A DNA stretch of 64,000 nt, taken from assembly GCF_000245755.1 (NCBI RefSeq), contig NZ_JH601088.1, forward strand, positions 1,484,376-1,548,375, read 5' to 3'. Positions 44,618-53,358 of this stretch are shown piece by piece (within the stretch, counting starts at the first letter, position 1; each line of letters opens with the position of its first letter). Source of the stretch: Helcococcus kunzii ATCC 51366 (GTDB taxonomy: Bacteria; Bacillota; Clostridia; Tissierellales; Peptoniphilaceae). Under the pieces are notes generated by a model. It did not search any database and was not told the origin of the DNA. It was given only the letters and a program-made list of their open reading frames with translations. The position numbers were made by a program, and so were the translations under genes.

Positions 44618-45490
44618 CTAAGCTCCACCAATACTTGCAAATATTGGTATAATAATCATCACAAGTATACCTACGAACATTAACATAAGTGGTATAGTAA
44701 GCTTACTAGCCGCTTTTTCACCCTGTCTCATAACATCCTGCTTCTTTATTCCCCATACTTCTTTACTTTGTTGTTGAAGCATTATTGATAATTCAGCATT
44801 TCCTTTTAAAACACCTTGAGCAATTGTTGAAGCAAATTTTTTAATCTCTGGCAAGAAGCTTCTTGTACCGAAATTAATATATGCTTCTATTTCTGATGTA
44901 CCATTTTCAATTTCATCAACTGTATGTCTCATCTCTTGATAAATTTTTGAATCCCCATTATTACTTACTTCATACCAAGCCTCTTTCATAATCATCCCTG
45001 CATTTGTAAGTAAAGCTAATTTTGATACGACATTTGGAAATTCTCTAATTAATTCTTCCGATCTCTTTTCAACCCTTGATTTCATTAATGTGGAGTAATG
45101 ATAATAAATAGTAAGCGATAAAATTATCATCACTATAAGGATAATTACATCTCCAACAAATCCATACATTATAAATGAAAATACTAATAAAGTTAATAGA
45201 AGTGTAATCCTTTGAGCATATTGAACTCTTAAATAATATTCAACATATTTACTTCCATAATAAATGCTTATTTTTCTTCTATCTTCCCTATCCTTTTTTG
45301 ATTTGTATTCATAACCAAGCATTTCCAATAATTCATAACCAACAAAATATACTTGGCTTAATGGATACTCTGATTCGTTTAATCCTTCAAACATTTCATG
45401 ATGTTTGTAACCTTTAGCATATAAAAATAACCAGAATAATAGGAAAATGCCACCAATTATGAATATTATTATTTCATATAAATTTACCAT
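44618..45490 (-). CDS. tadC: TadC-like inner-membrane platform protein
   Basis: This 290-residue type II secretion F-domain (GspF-like) protein has an N-terminal membrane helix, two helices near residues 90-130, a cytoplasmic helical domain (about 135-255, with EFPNVVSKLALLTNAGM) and a C-terminal helix (PLMLMFVGILVMIIIPIFASI). In Tad systems TadB and TadC together form the platform that passes pilin subunits upward under TadA ATPase action. It lies 9 bp after tadB. The gene symbol is given by order and domain, since TadB and TadC are paralogues. Confidence 0.85.
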   Translation of the reverse strand: MVNLYEIIIFIIGGIFLLFWLFLYAKGYKHHEMFEGLNESEYPLSQVYFVGYELLEMLGYEYKSKKDREDRRKISIYYGSKYVEYYLRVQYAQRITLLLTLLVFSFIMYGFVGDVIILIVMIILSLTIYYHYSTLMKSRVEKRSEELIREFPNVVSKLALLTNAGMIMKEAWYEVSNNGDSKIYQEMRHTVDEIENGTSEIEAYINFGTRSFLPEIKKFASTIAQGVLKGNAELSIMLQQQSKEVWGIKKQDVMRQGEKAASKLTIPLMLMFVGILVMIIIPIFASIGGA

Positions 45491-45499
45491 CTTATTCTC

Positions 45500-46384
45500 C
45501 TAAATTTTTATAGAAAGAATTTTCTTTCCTATAAAGTATGCTGAAACAAATGCAACGATACCTAAAGTTGTGGCAAATATACCAATTGGTGAAGTAAAGT
45601 TTTCTGCAAAATCTGAACTTGCAAATTTTATAAATCCTATCATCATTACCGGCATAAATACCATAATATTTTGATCTGTTTTATTTTTAGTAACCATAGT
45701 TTCAATCTCTTCCATGATATTCATCTTTTCTGTGATGATTTCTTTCGTATTCCCTATGGTTTCTTTTATATTTCCACCTTTTCTATAAGTAACCTTAAAA
45801 ATTTCACTAAAAGTTTTTATATCATCAATACCTGTTCTATTTCCAAAATCTAATAACAACTCTTCAATATCAATATTATTTTGAATCCCTGAAATAATAA
45901 TATTTAATTCTTTTATAATAAATGATTCTTCATCATATTGAAGTTTCAAATCTTCTCTGGCAGATTCAAAAGAATTTCTGACGTTTTTACCTGATCCTAA
46001 AGAAGTATATAAAGCTTCAAGCATATCTCTAAATTGGTTTCTAATTGCAATTTGATTTTTTTCTTGAATGGCTTTATTTCTCGCTGGTAAAAATAGTACA
46101 ACCGCCAGTATGCCGCCAGCTATCATAAATATTGTATTTAACATTTTTGTTGTATTTGTAACATTTCCAAATGAATCTTTACCAATACCACCATAGAAAA
46201 TATAAGCTACAATAGCACCAGCTAAAAATGCAAATACTGTATATAGAATTTTTTCAAGTAAACTGAATTTATAAACCTTATAATTGTAAGCTTTCGTATT
46301 TAGCAAAGAAGGCAAATATTGTTTTTGTGATTCTTTTTTTGAATTTTTCTTTGATTTCTTCTTTGAATTTTTCTTAAAAATCAT
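45500..46384 (-). CDS. tadB: TadB-like inner-membrane platform protein
   Basis: This 294-residue protein has a very basic N-terminal tail with Lys/Ser-Lys repeats (about residues 3-22), membrane helices near 48-66, 82-100, 245-262 and 268-288, and a GspF-like cytoplasmic domain (about 110-235, with RNQFRDMLEALYTSLGSGKNVRNSFE). It is the partner of the TadC-like protein downstream and of the TadA ATPase encoded 9 bp upstream. The basic tail may contact the membrane or the ATPase. GGGAGG precedes the ATG. Confidence 0.85.
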   Translation of the reverse strand: MIFKKNSKKKSKKNSKKESQKQYLPSLLNTKAYNYKVYKFSLLEKILYTVFAFLAGAIVAYIFYGGIGKDSFGNVTNTTKMLNTIFMIAGGILAVVLFLPARNKAIQEKNQIAIRNQFRDMLEALYTSLGSGKNVRNSFESAREDLKLQYDEESFIIKELNIIISGIQNNIDIEELLLDFGNRTGIDDIKTFSEIFKVTYRKGGNIKETIGNTKEIITEKMNIMEEIETMVTKNKTDQNIMVFMPVMMIGFIKFASSDFAENFTSPIGIFATTLGIVAFVSAYFIGKKILSIKI

Positions 46385-46393
46385 ATTTCCTCC

Positions 46394-47647
46394 CTAAAAT
46401 ACATTTTGATATCCAGCTAATCTTAGCTTATAAGTGTTTTTCATTTCATTTTCTGTTCTAGTTAATTTACCAGAAACTTTATCCAATGTTGATTTTTCAT
46501 CTTCAACAAATTTATATAGCGGATTTAGTACAACTTCGCCATCTTTATATCCTAGAACTTCAACTATTTCCATTGTTTTTCTAGATCTATCTCTTAACCT
46601 TGATAAGTGAATTATAATATCCAATGACGATGCAATCTGTTGTCTAATTGCTTCAAGAGGTAGTCCTGCAGCCCCTTGTAATACCATTGTTTCCAATCTA
46701 CTCAACATATCATGTGTTGAGTTTGCATGGCCTGTTGATAATGAGCCATCGTGTCCAGTATTCATGGCTTGCAACATGTCTAATGCTTCAGCCCCTCTAA
46801 CTTCCCCAACAACTATTCTTTCAGGACGCATACGCAGTGAAGACTTAATTAAATCCTTGATGGTTACAGCTCCGACCCCTGCATTGTTTGCATTTCTCGT
46901 TTCCAGTCTAACTATATTGTCAACATTCACAATTTGTAGCTCTGCAGAGTCTTCGATGGTAATTATACGTTCATCTTTAGGAATGAAATTTGATAAAGCA
47001 TTTAAGAATGTTGTCTTCCCTGAACCTGTACCGCCACAAATGAAAATATTATATTTTGCTTTAACTAATATCTCTAACATATCTGCGATATCTTGAGTTA
47101 GTGATCCATATCCTATTAACTTTTCGATTGTCATTGGATCTTTTGAGAACTTACGTATTGTAATTACCGGCCCTGATAATGAAATAGGTGGCAATACTAC
47201 GTTAACTCTAGATCCATCTGGAAGCCTTGTATCTACTATTGGAGATGCTTGGTTAACTTCCCTACCTGATAAACCTACTATCTTTTGAATGATATCTTCT
47301 AATTTTCTATCACTTTCGAATGCTTTATCTAATCTCTTTAACTTTCCGCTTTTTTCAATGAAGATATCATCAATTCCATTTATCATTACTTCTGTAATGT
47401 TGTCGTCATTGATAATTGAATCCAGTAAACCAAATCCACGAATTGATGAATATACTTGTTGCACAATTGAAATTTTATCCTCAATCGAAACGTAAATATT
47501 TTTATATCTCTCATCAAATATCTCTTCTATCTCATGTTCAAGGTCCTCATCCTTCATGCCGATATAGTTGACATTATCAGACACATAATTTCTTAAGTCC
47601 TCTAAAATTGATTTACTATCACTCAGATTTTTACCATCTACACTCAT
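46394..47647 (-). CDS. tadA: TadA/CpaF pilus assembly ATPase
   Basis: This 417-residue secretion ATPase has Walker A CGGTGSGKTTFLNAL (about residue 205), an Asp box around IITIEDSAELQI, Walker B-like RIVVGEVRGAEALDMLQAMN and the His box STGHANSTHDMLSRLETM. An N-terminal domain (about 1-130) includes VMINGIDDIFIEKSGKL, typical of the CpaF branch. It hydrolyses ATP at the cytoplasmic face to drive assembly, and in some systems retraction, of Flp pili. It lies between TadZ (2-bp gap) and TadB, the classic order. Confidence 0.94.
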   Translation of the reverse strand: MSVDGKNLSDSKSILEDLRNYVSDNVNYIGMKDEDLEHEIEEIFDERYKNIYVSIEDKISIVQQVYSSIRGFGLLDSIINDDNITEVMINGIDDIFIEKSGKLKRLDKAFESDRKLEDIIQKIVGLSGREVNQASPIVDTRLPDGSRVNVVLPPISLSGPVITIRKFSKDPMTIEKLIGYGSLTQDIADMLEILVKAKYNIFICGGTGSGKTTFLNALSNFIPKDERIITIEDSAELQIVNVDNIVRLETRNANNAGVGAVTIKDLIKSSLRMRPERIVVGEVRGAEALDMLQAMNTGHDGSLSTGHANSTHDMLSRLETMVLQGAAGLPLEAIRQQIASSLDIIIHLSRLRDRSRKTMEIVEVLGYKDGEVVLNPLYKFVEDEKSTLDKVSGKLTRTENEMKNTYKLRLAGYQNVF

Positions 47648-47649
47648 GT

Positions 47650-48723
47650 CTACATTCTCCCTAATAGATTCTCAAATTCATCTCGTTTTGATAACTCCTC
47701 AATTATTTGTTGATTTGTACCATTATCGAATCTATTAATACCACCAATCTCTGGTATATCTATATTTTCTAACTTTCTACTAATTTTATTGCTAAATTTG
47801 TTATACATTAAGTAGAATTTTGAACTTAATTGTGTATTTGTTCTATTTTCAATTAACTTAAGCGATTCAAGACCTCTTCTAGTCTTTTCATTTGAAATTT
47901 CCTTACCGTCAGTAACTAAAACTATTTTATTTAATCTACTAAATAAATCTAAGTCTTCTTTATCTAATGAAAATCTCATATCTAGGATAATTTCTTCATA
48001 AACACCAATCATAATTAACTCATTAATAATTGTAATTTTTTCTTCTAAAGTTAATTCCATTAAATCCAGTGATACTTCTGGTGATGAATAGAAACTTACG
48101 CCTCTTTTATCTTCTTTGATATTACTTTGTAATTTCATTATTAAATTAGAATTTTTCTTTTTAATCGCATAGATTACATCTTTGAAATTGAAATCTCCAT
48201 CACCTTCAAACATATAATCTGAAGATCCATTTTCTTCTAAATTCAGATAAAGTACTTTTCTATTATTCTTTGCTAAATATAGCGCATATCCTGCCGCAAG
48301 TGATGAACAACCTACCCCACCAGCAAATGAAATAAAGGATGTAAGCTTAGTATTGCTTCCGCCATTTGAAAAACTTGGATTAAAGTTTGCTCCACTTTCA
48401 GCATATATGCTTAAAATTTGCTTATAGATAATTTCAACATTCTTAAATTTATCAATTGTAGGTTTTTCTGCTAGATGCAATGGTGCATTTCCTTCAATAA
48501 AATATGCAACCGGGAATTTTTCTTCAACCTTAGCAATATCAACGTCCATATTTTCATCGATAATTACTAAATCAGTTTTCAAATTATCTAAATCATTTTT
48601 AAATATTTCCGCATCAGTGTATGCTTTCATTGAAATATCATCAGGATATTTTATTGAAAAAATATTTTGAATTCTCTTTATATAGTTTGCATTTGCATCA
48701 ACCATTACTACTCTTATTCTCAT
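47650..48723 (-). CDS. TadZ/CpaE-like localisation ATPase
   Basis: This 357-residue protein has an N-terminal receiver-like domain (about 1-110, VVMVDANANYIKRIQNIF and LVIIDENMDVD) and a MinD/ParA-like domain. The latter has a deviant Walker A, FAGGVGCSSLAAGYAL (about residue 135), in which the usual second Lys is replaced by Ser. TadZ proteins often lack full ATPase residues and act as polar or local anchors that place the pilus machine. The order TadZ-TadA-TadB-TadC is conserved in Tad loci. The start ATG follows AAGGGG. Confidence 0.82.
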   Translation of the reverse strand: MRIRVVMVDANANYIKRIQNIFSIKYPDDISMKAYTDAEIFKNDLDNLKTDLVIIDENMDVDIAKVEEKFPVAYFIEGNAPLHLAEKPTIDKFKNVEIIYKQILSIYAESGANFNPSFSNGGSNTKLTSFISFAGGVGCSSLAAGYALYLAKNNRKVLYLNLEENGSSDYMFEGDGDFNFKDVIYAIKKKNSNLIMKLQSNIKEDKRGVSFYSSPEVSLDLMELTLEEKITIINELIMIGVYEEIILDMRFSLDKEDLDLFSRLNKIVLVTDGKEISNEKTRRGLESLKLIENRTNTQLSSKFYLMYNKFSNKISRKLENIDIPEIGGINRFDNGTNQQIIEELSKRDEFENLLGRM

Positions 48724-48734
48724 GCCATCCCCTT

Positions 48735-49343
48735 TTATACAGTTTTATTTGAACCTACAAATTCTTTTTCATCTATAATATAAACCTGAATTTTATCAGA
48801 AGGGTTTTTACTCTCTTCCGACAAAATAGTAGTTTCATAAGATACTTCATCTTGATTTTCTTCTAACACTTCAGTGTTATAACTATTGTCATCTAGTACA
48901 TCCGTATTAAAATTATTTTTAACATTTTTTAACACGTCAGTATTATTATCTTTACTTTCAGTTAATACTTCAGTATTGTATTTTATTGGTTTATTATCAA
49001 TATCTTGATATTCTTTCTTATTTTCAAATGGATTAGTGTGTTTATCTAATCGCATATCATCCATTTTCTTATTATATGCTTCCTCCATCTCACCCGTTTT
49101 TACTTTCATTGGAGAAGTATTTGCATCAGAAATATTTAAGTCTATTGGATGATGAATACTATTTGGTTTATTTAATTCATTTTGCTTTCGCAATTCTTTC
49201 AAATATTTATTTGAATTAGCGCCCGATAAATCTCTCCAAGTTTCTAATATGTTAAACTTAAACCAGATAAATACGGAGATTAGTAAGAATAATATAAATA
49301 AATATAAAGATATGTCTCTCAATTTTATATATGTTTGTTCCAT
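48735..49343 (-). CDS. Membrane protein with five T-x-[VI]-L motifs
   Basis: This 202-residue protein has one N-terminal membrane helix (about 9-29) and a hydrophilic, probably disordered cytoplasmic or outer tail. The tail holds T124EVL, T135DVL, T147DVL, T157EVL and T171TIL, mostly preceded by Asn and spaced 10-14 residues apart. The same core appears in the activation loop of the kinase encoded immediately upstream (DTTVLGT) and twice in the FHA protein. I infer that it is a multi-site substrate and docking scaffold whose phosphothreonines attract FHA proteins to the pilus base. No family is recognised. It lies between the kinase (1-bp gap) and TadZ (11-bp gap). Confidence 0.75.
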   Translation of the reverse strand: MEQTYIKLRDISLYLFILFLLISVFIWFKFNILETWRDLSGANSNKYLKELRKQNELNKPNSIHHPIDLNISDANTSPMKVKTGEMEEAYNKKMDDMRLDKHTNPFENKKEYQDIDNKPIKYNTEVLTESKDNNTDVLKNVKNNFNTDVLDDNSYNTEVLEENQDEVSYETTILSEESKNPSDKIQVYIIDEKEFVGSNKTV

Positions 49344-49344
49344 A

Positions 49345-51042
49345 CTAATCTTGCTCTCCTAAACTTTTATAAGTAATATTTATATTATTTTTTATATCTG
49401 AAAATGACTGAATTACCCTATTTTTAAACTCCAATGTTTTCTTTTGTGATATAAACATTGAATTAATCTCTTCCGACATTTTTGTAAAAATGTCATCCAA
49501 TTCTTTTTTCGGTATTTGCACGCTTGCAAATCCACCTCTAAATGTATTGATGATATTTCCCAACTCTTCAAATATTGTCAACTTCGTAAATGAAGCATCT
49601 GCCGAATCATAGTCTAACGAGCTGCCAACTGTCTCATTTATTGAATCAATCAATGATTTATAATCTGCTTCTGTTGGCTCTTTTACATTTATCGAATTAA
49701 CTATGAAATCTGAGAAAAACTCTGCAATATTATAATAGCTTTTTGAAATTCCATAATTTTTATACTCTCTTTGATCTGAATTAACAATATTTTCAAAGAA
49801 ATCTTTTGATTTTAGTGTCCTTGTTCTAAAACTATTATCTCCTCCACTAAATAAATAATAATATGTTGTACCCGCTTTATATTGCAAGTCTAAAAACTCT
49901 GGTCTCGTCTTATCAAATAGATTAATATTTTTATTGTACTTACTTAGAAATATATTACTTTCAGTTTCACCAAATGTTCCATTTTCATTAAATGCATCTA
50001 GCAATTTAATATATGCTGTCTCTTGTTCTGGATTGATATCTATCGCTTCAACATAGCTCTTTACTCTTTTTTCATAATCTACTGATGAAGAAATATTTAC
50101 TCTTGAAGCGTAATTTTTCTGATTTTCCTTAGCAAGTAATATATTGCTTGTAAAACTCGTAGCTGCAAAAATCACTGTTAAGATGACTGATGCTGCAAAA
50201 TATCTTAATTTTTTCTTTTGTTTATTTCTATAATCTTCATCTTCTTTCTCATAGTTCATCAATGCATACATCAATTCCATACAGTTTTGATATCTATTAT
50301 TCGGATCAATCTCTATACATTTTTCGATTATCCTCTCAATACCACCAGAAATTGAAGGATTATAATCTCTTACTGGCCTATAGTTAAAATCAGGATTTCT
50401 CGGATCGTCACCAGTTAAAAGACTATGCATTGTCATTCCTAAGGAATATATATCTGTTCTTCTGTCTGATTGCCTCTTCCCATATTGCTCTGGTGCGGCA
50501 TAACCTTTAGTTCCTAAAACTGTAGTATCTGTTAGTTTATTATCTTTATACTCTCTAGCAATCCCAAAATCAATAATCTTTATATTCCCGTCCGGTTTCA
50601 CCATTACGTTACCCGGTTTCATATCTCTGTATATAATTGGTGGATTTTGTGAATGTAAATAATTTAATACATCACATATTTGCTTCGACCACTCTATAAC
50701 TATTTGTTCATCCTGCGGACCATTATATCTCAGTATCCTATCCAAGGACTCCCCTTCAATATAGTCCATTACAATATAAATGACATGTTCTGTATCAATA
50801 ATATCTACAATTCTTGGAAGTGATGGATGGTCCAACTTTTTCATTAGATTGGCTTCTACGATTAAACTGTTAACAATAATTTCATTATTTTTATTACCAG
50901 TTTTTTTAATCTCTTTTACTGCCCATTGCTTATTTAATCTAATATCCATAGCAAGGTAAACAACAGACATTCCGCCTCGTCCAACCTCTTTTAATATTTC
51001 ATATTTATTTTCAATTACAGAACCAACTATTGATTTCATCAC
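49345..51042 (-). CDS. Membrane Ser/Thr protein kinase (PknB-like)
   Basis: A eukaryote-type kinase of 565 residues: glycine loop GRGGMSVVYL (21-30), catalytic Lys43 (AVKE), catalytic loop IIYRDMKPGNVMV (D140), DFG (158-160), activation loop KLTDTTVLGTKGYAAPEQ (169-186) and kinase domain to about 265. A membrane helix follows (about 284-304). The outer part (about 305-565) is helical and has no PASTA repeats, so the signal sensed is unknown. The start is a GTG 8 nt after GGAG; an ATG directly follows. It is the first gene of the Tad cluster and is preceded by a structured leader (51086-51161). It likely phosphorylates T-x-V-L sites of neighbouring proteins. Confidence 0.92.
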   Translation of the reverse strand: MMKSIVGSVIENKYEILKEVGRGGMSVVYLAMDIRLNKQWAVKEIKKTGNKNNEIIVNSLIVEANLMKKLDHPSLPRIVDIIDTEHVIYIVMDYIEGESLDRILRYNGPQDEQIVIEWSKQICDVLNYLHSQNPPIIYRDMKPGNVMVKPDGNIKIIDFGIAREYKDNKLTDTTVLGTKGYAAPEQYGKRQSDRRTDIYSLGMTMHSLLTGDDPRNPDFNYRPVRDYNPSISGGIERIIEKCIEIDPNNRYQNCMELMYALMNYEKEDEDYRNKQKKKLRYFAASVILTVIFAATSFTSNILLAKENQKNYASRVNISSSVDYEKRVKSYVEAIDINPEQETAYIKLLDAFNENGTFGETESNIFLSKYNKNINLFDKTRPEFLDLQYKAGTTYYYLFSGGDNSFRTRTLKSKDFFENIVNSDQREYKNYGISKSYYNIAEFFSDFIVNSINVKEPTEADYKSLIDSINETVGSSLDYDSADASFTKLTIFEELGNIINTFRGGFASVQIPKKELDDIFTKMSEEINSMFISQKKTLEFKNRVIQSFSDIKNNINITYKSLGEQD

Positions 51043-51085
51043 TTATATTTCTCCAAATGAATTTACATAATCACATTTTTTATAT

Positions 51086-51161
51086 AAAAAAAGAGAAGAA
51101 AGTCAAATATTTTACCAATTACTATTAATAATCGAGTAACAAATCTGCGATTTACTTCTCC
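51086..51161 (-). promoter_or_regulatory. Candidate structured leader of the kinase-Tad operon
   Basis: On the minus strand GAGAAG (51155-51160) and CTTCTC (51093-51098) close a 68-nt region followed by seven T (A run 51086-51092), like a terminator placed 44 nt before the kinase start. Inside, AGTAAAT..ATTTGTTACT and TTACT..AGTAA pairings share bases and exclude each other. The whole could act as an attenuator, but the ligand and class are not recognised. Confidence 0.45.
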
Positions 51162-51526
51162 TACACATACCATCATAACTTTCACTTTTAGGATTTAATT
51201 TTATTGTTAGTTATATTAAATTTTTCTAAGAACAAATATTTATTTTAACAAATTAAATTATTCATCTTTTTAAATTTCTAAATTAACAAGATGTTTGAAA
51301 TACGTGAAATTACACAATCCCACTCAATATTTCAAAATTATACTATCATAACAAATTTTCAGTTTCAAACCCAAAAATAGCCATTTTACACGATTTTACA
51401 TAGATTTAACATACATTTGACATGTAGTTAATATTCGGTTTTTAAAACGTCTAATTTTAGCTATTGTCTAAAACTTATTTATTTCATATTTTTAATAAGT
51501 TAACGTAGATATAACATTATAAAATC
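51162..51526. other. AT-rich intergenic region upstream of the kinase leader
   Basis: About 365 bp without a credible gene. It should contain the promoter of the kinase-Tad operon, but several AT-rich candidates are equal in quality, and I do not choose among them. Confidence 0.4.
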
Positions 51527-51566
51527 AAAAAAAAGAGACAAATATTGCTAAATGTCTCCGTTTTTT
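51527..51566. terminator. Intrinsic terminator left of array E
   Basis: GAGACA (51535-51540) and TGTCTC (51553-51558) enclose a 12-nt loop, with a long T run on the minus strand and a TTTTTT run on the plus strand. No gene ends next to it on either strand. It would stop transcription through array E from either side. Confidence 0.7.
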
Positions 51567-51654
51567 ATTTCATGTTATAAAATGCACCAGCTTTATGAAT
51601 ATATATTGAATATATTTCGAAAGATTTGCCTATATAAAATAATAAATTTGATTT

Positions 51655-52058
51655 ACATGTGTAAATGGGAAAATGAAGAATACGCATGTAGAAAATTAAC
51701 GAGAATTACATGTGCAAATTGGAAAATTGGGAATACACATGTAGAAATTTTTTGCGCTTACATGTGTGAATGGAGCAATGGCGAATAGACATGTAGAAAA
51801 TTTGTAACAATTACATGTGTAAATGAAATAATGGGAATTACACATGTAAATGAGAAGATGTCATTACATGTGTAGATGAGATAATGACGATTAGACATGT
51901 AAAAACAGTAAAAATATTACATGTGTAAAATGGGAAATACAAAATACACATGTAGGCCTCTGAAAAATCTACATGCGTGAATAGCAAAAGGGCGATTAGA
52001 CATGTAAAATGGTCAAAAATCTTACATGTGTAAACAAGGTATTTAGAAATACACATGT
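51655..52058. repeat. Inverted-motif array E (ACATGTGTA family), 16 copies
   Basis: Eight forward copies (starts 51655, 51708, 51760, 51813, 51866, 51919, 51971, 52024) alternate with eight reverse copies (51681, 51734, 51786, 51839, 51892, 51945, 51997, 52050). All fifteen steps are 26 or 27 bp; the mean pair period is 52.7 bp. Variants are single or double substitutions, such as TACGCATGT, TAGACATGT (three copies), ACATGTGCA and ACATGCGTG. Spacers of 17-18 nt are diverged copies of one another (often AAATGG-like after the forward motif and AGAAAATT-like after the reverse motif). The array lies between two terminators with no gene inside. Open frames across it follow from the periodicity. 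Confidence 0.96.
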
Positions 52059-52064
52059 AAAAAT

Positions 52065-52095
52065 GAAGATGCCATTTATAAAAAATGGCATCTTC
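52065..52095 (-). terminator. Intrinsic terminator of the ABC exporter operon
   Basis: GAAGATGCCATTT (52065-52077) and AAATGGCATCTTC (52083-52095) form a perfect 13-bp stem, followed on the minus strand by ATTTTT. It lies 17 nt past the stop of the permease gene and abuts array E. Confidence 0.85.
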
Positions 52096-52112
52096 CCTCA
52101 TATATATATTTA

Positions 52113-53357
52113 CTAATTATCTTTCCTTGTCAATGCTTTCCAGAAGTTTAATCTATTTCCATAATTTAATGTACCTTGTCTGTAGATCTTTATTGACATA
52201 AATGCAAGTAATATTGTTGTTAATATCAATATTCCAAGACTTAACATTACTTCCCATGTTGGGACTACGGTCATTAAGAATCTTGCTGGCATTGCTAATG
52301 GTGCTGAAAATGGCACTAATGATGCAACTTTCATAACTGTTGAATCAGGACTAGACATAGAAGTCATAGGTACCATAAATGCAATAACAACAGCCATTGT
52401 AACTGGTGAAAGTGCTTGTGGTAATTCTTCGATTTTTGAAACCAATGATCCAAAGGATGCAAATACAAAGTAGTACATTGTTACACCTATTAGACCAAAT
52501 AGTACAAATATTAGAATGTCTAGTGCTTTTATTTGTGTAAATACATAGTTAATAAATTCTTTAACTTCTTCATTTGCACCTAAATTTATTATCAATCCAA
52601 TTGTAACAGCTACTGCAACAAGTGCTATCATTAATAAACTTAGTACAAAACCAGCCATTACTTTACCGATGATTAATGATTTTGGTTTAACATTGGTTAT
52701 AAGTAATTCCATAGTTCTTGATGATTTTTCTTTTGCAATATTAGTTGCAATTGTTTGACCAAATATTAATATCATAAAGTATAAGAACATTAAACTTAAA
52801 TAGGATAATCCATAACCAATCATGGAGTTTCTTCCAAATGCTTGGTAGTCAATATTTGGCATTGTATTGTCAATTTCCATTAATTTGTTGGCATCGATTC
52901 CTGCTTCAGGTAGAGCAATGTTGTATTTATAATTGGACTTTATAATATTGGAAATATTATTATCAAATCCACCTAAACCAGTATTTTGTGTATAATATTT
53001 AGCATCTAAATCGCTATAGATTGCAAGTCCATTATTGTATTTTTTATTTTTAACTGCAGATGCTAATTCTTCTTCACTATTAAATTTAACTACCTTGTAT
53101 TGTTTTGATAAAGCATCAATTATACTATCATTTGCTTCTGGTGCTTTATAAACTGCTATATCGGATTTCTCATCTTCAGTTAGTTCTTCTACCTCATTAT
53201 CGGCAGAAGGTATAAATGCTGATTCATTAGCTAAAAATCTTGAAGCAAATGTCATAGCAAAAAACATTAAAAATGTAATTATTGCAGTAGTAATAAATGA
53301 TTTTTGTTTTATTTGTTGTTTAAGTTCAAATAAAAATACTGTTAATATTTGTTTCAT
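52113..53357 (-). CDS. ABC-2 type transporter permease (NatB-like)
   Basis: This protein of about 414 residues has one N-terminal membrane helix (TTAIITFLMFFAMTFASRF), an extracellular domain of about 160 residues and a C-terminal block of five or six helices. These include AKEKSSRTMELLITNVKPKSLIIGKVMAGF, the usual motif of ABC-2 permeases related to NatB/YhaP. It works with the ATPase encoded immediately upstream, probably to export sodium ions, a peptide or another small substrate; which one is unknown. The start is MKQILT with GGGAGG upstream; a longer reading into the ATPase gene is unlikely. It ends at a terminator next to array E. Confidence 0.87.
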   Translation of the reverse strand: MKQILTVFLFELKQQIKQKSFITTAIITFLMFFAMTFASRFLANESAFIPSADNEVEELTEDEKSDIAVYKAPEANDSIIDALSKQYKVVKFNSEEELASAVKNKKYNNGLAIYSDLDAKYYTQNTGLGGFDNNISNIIKSNYKYNIALPEAGIDANKLMEIDNTMPNIDYQAFGRNSMIGYGLSYLSLMFLYFMILIFGQTIATNIAKEKSSRTMELLITNVKPKSLIIGKVMAGFVLSLLMIALVAVAVTIGLIINLGANEEVKEFINYVFTQIKALDILIFVLFGLIGVTMYYFVFASFGSLVSKIEELPQALSPVTMAVVIAFMVPMTSMSSPDSTVMKVASLVPFSAPLAMPARFLMTVVPTWEVMLSLGILILTTILLAFMSIKIYRQGTLNYGNRLNFWKALTRKDN

Positions 53358-53358
53358 A

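Noticed and set aside
51552..52101. Two open frames (78 codons plus, 87 codons minus) across array E
   Set aside because: The translations follow the 53-bp periodicity and contain repeated Tyr-Met-Cys or Thr-Cys stretches from ACATGTGTA; no credible start sites.
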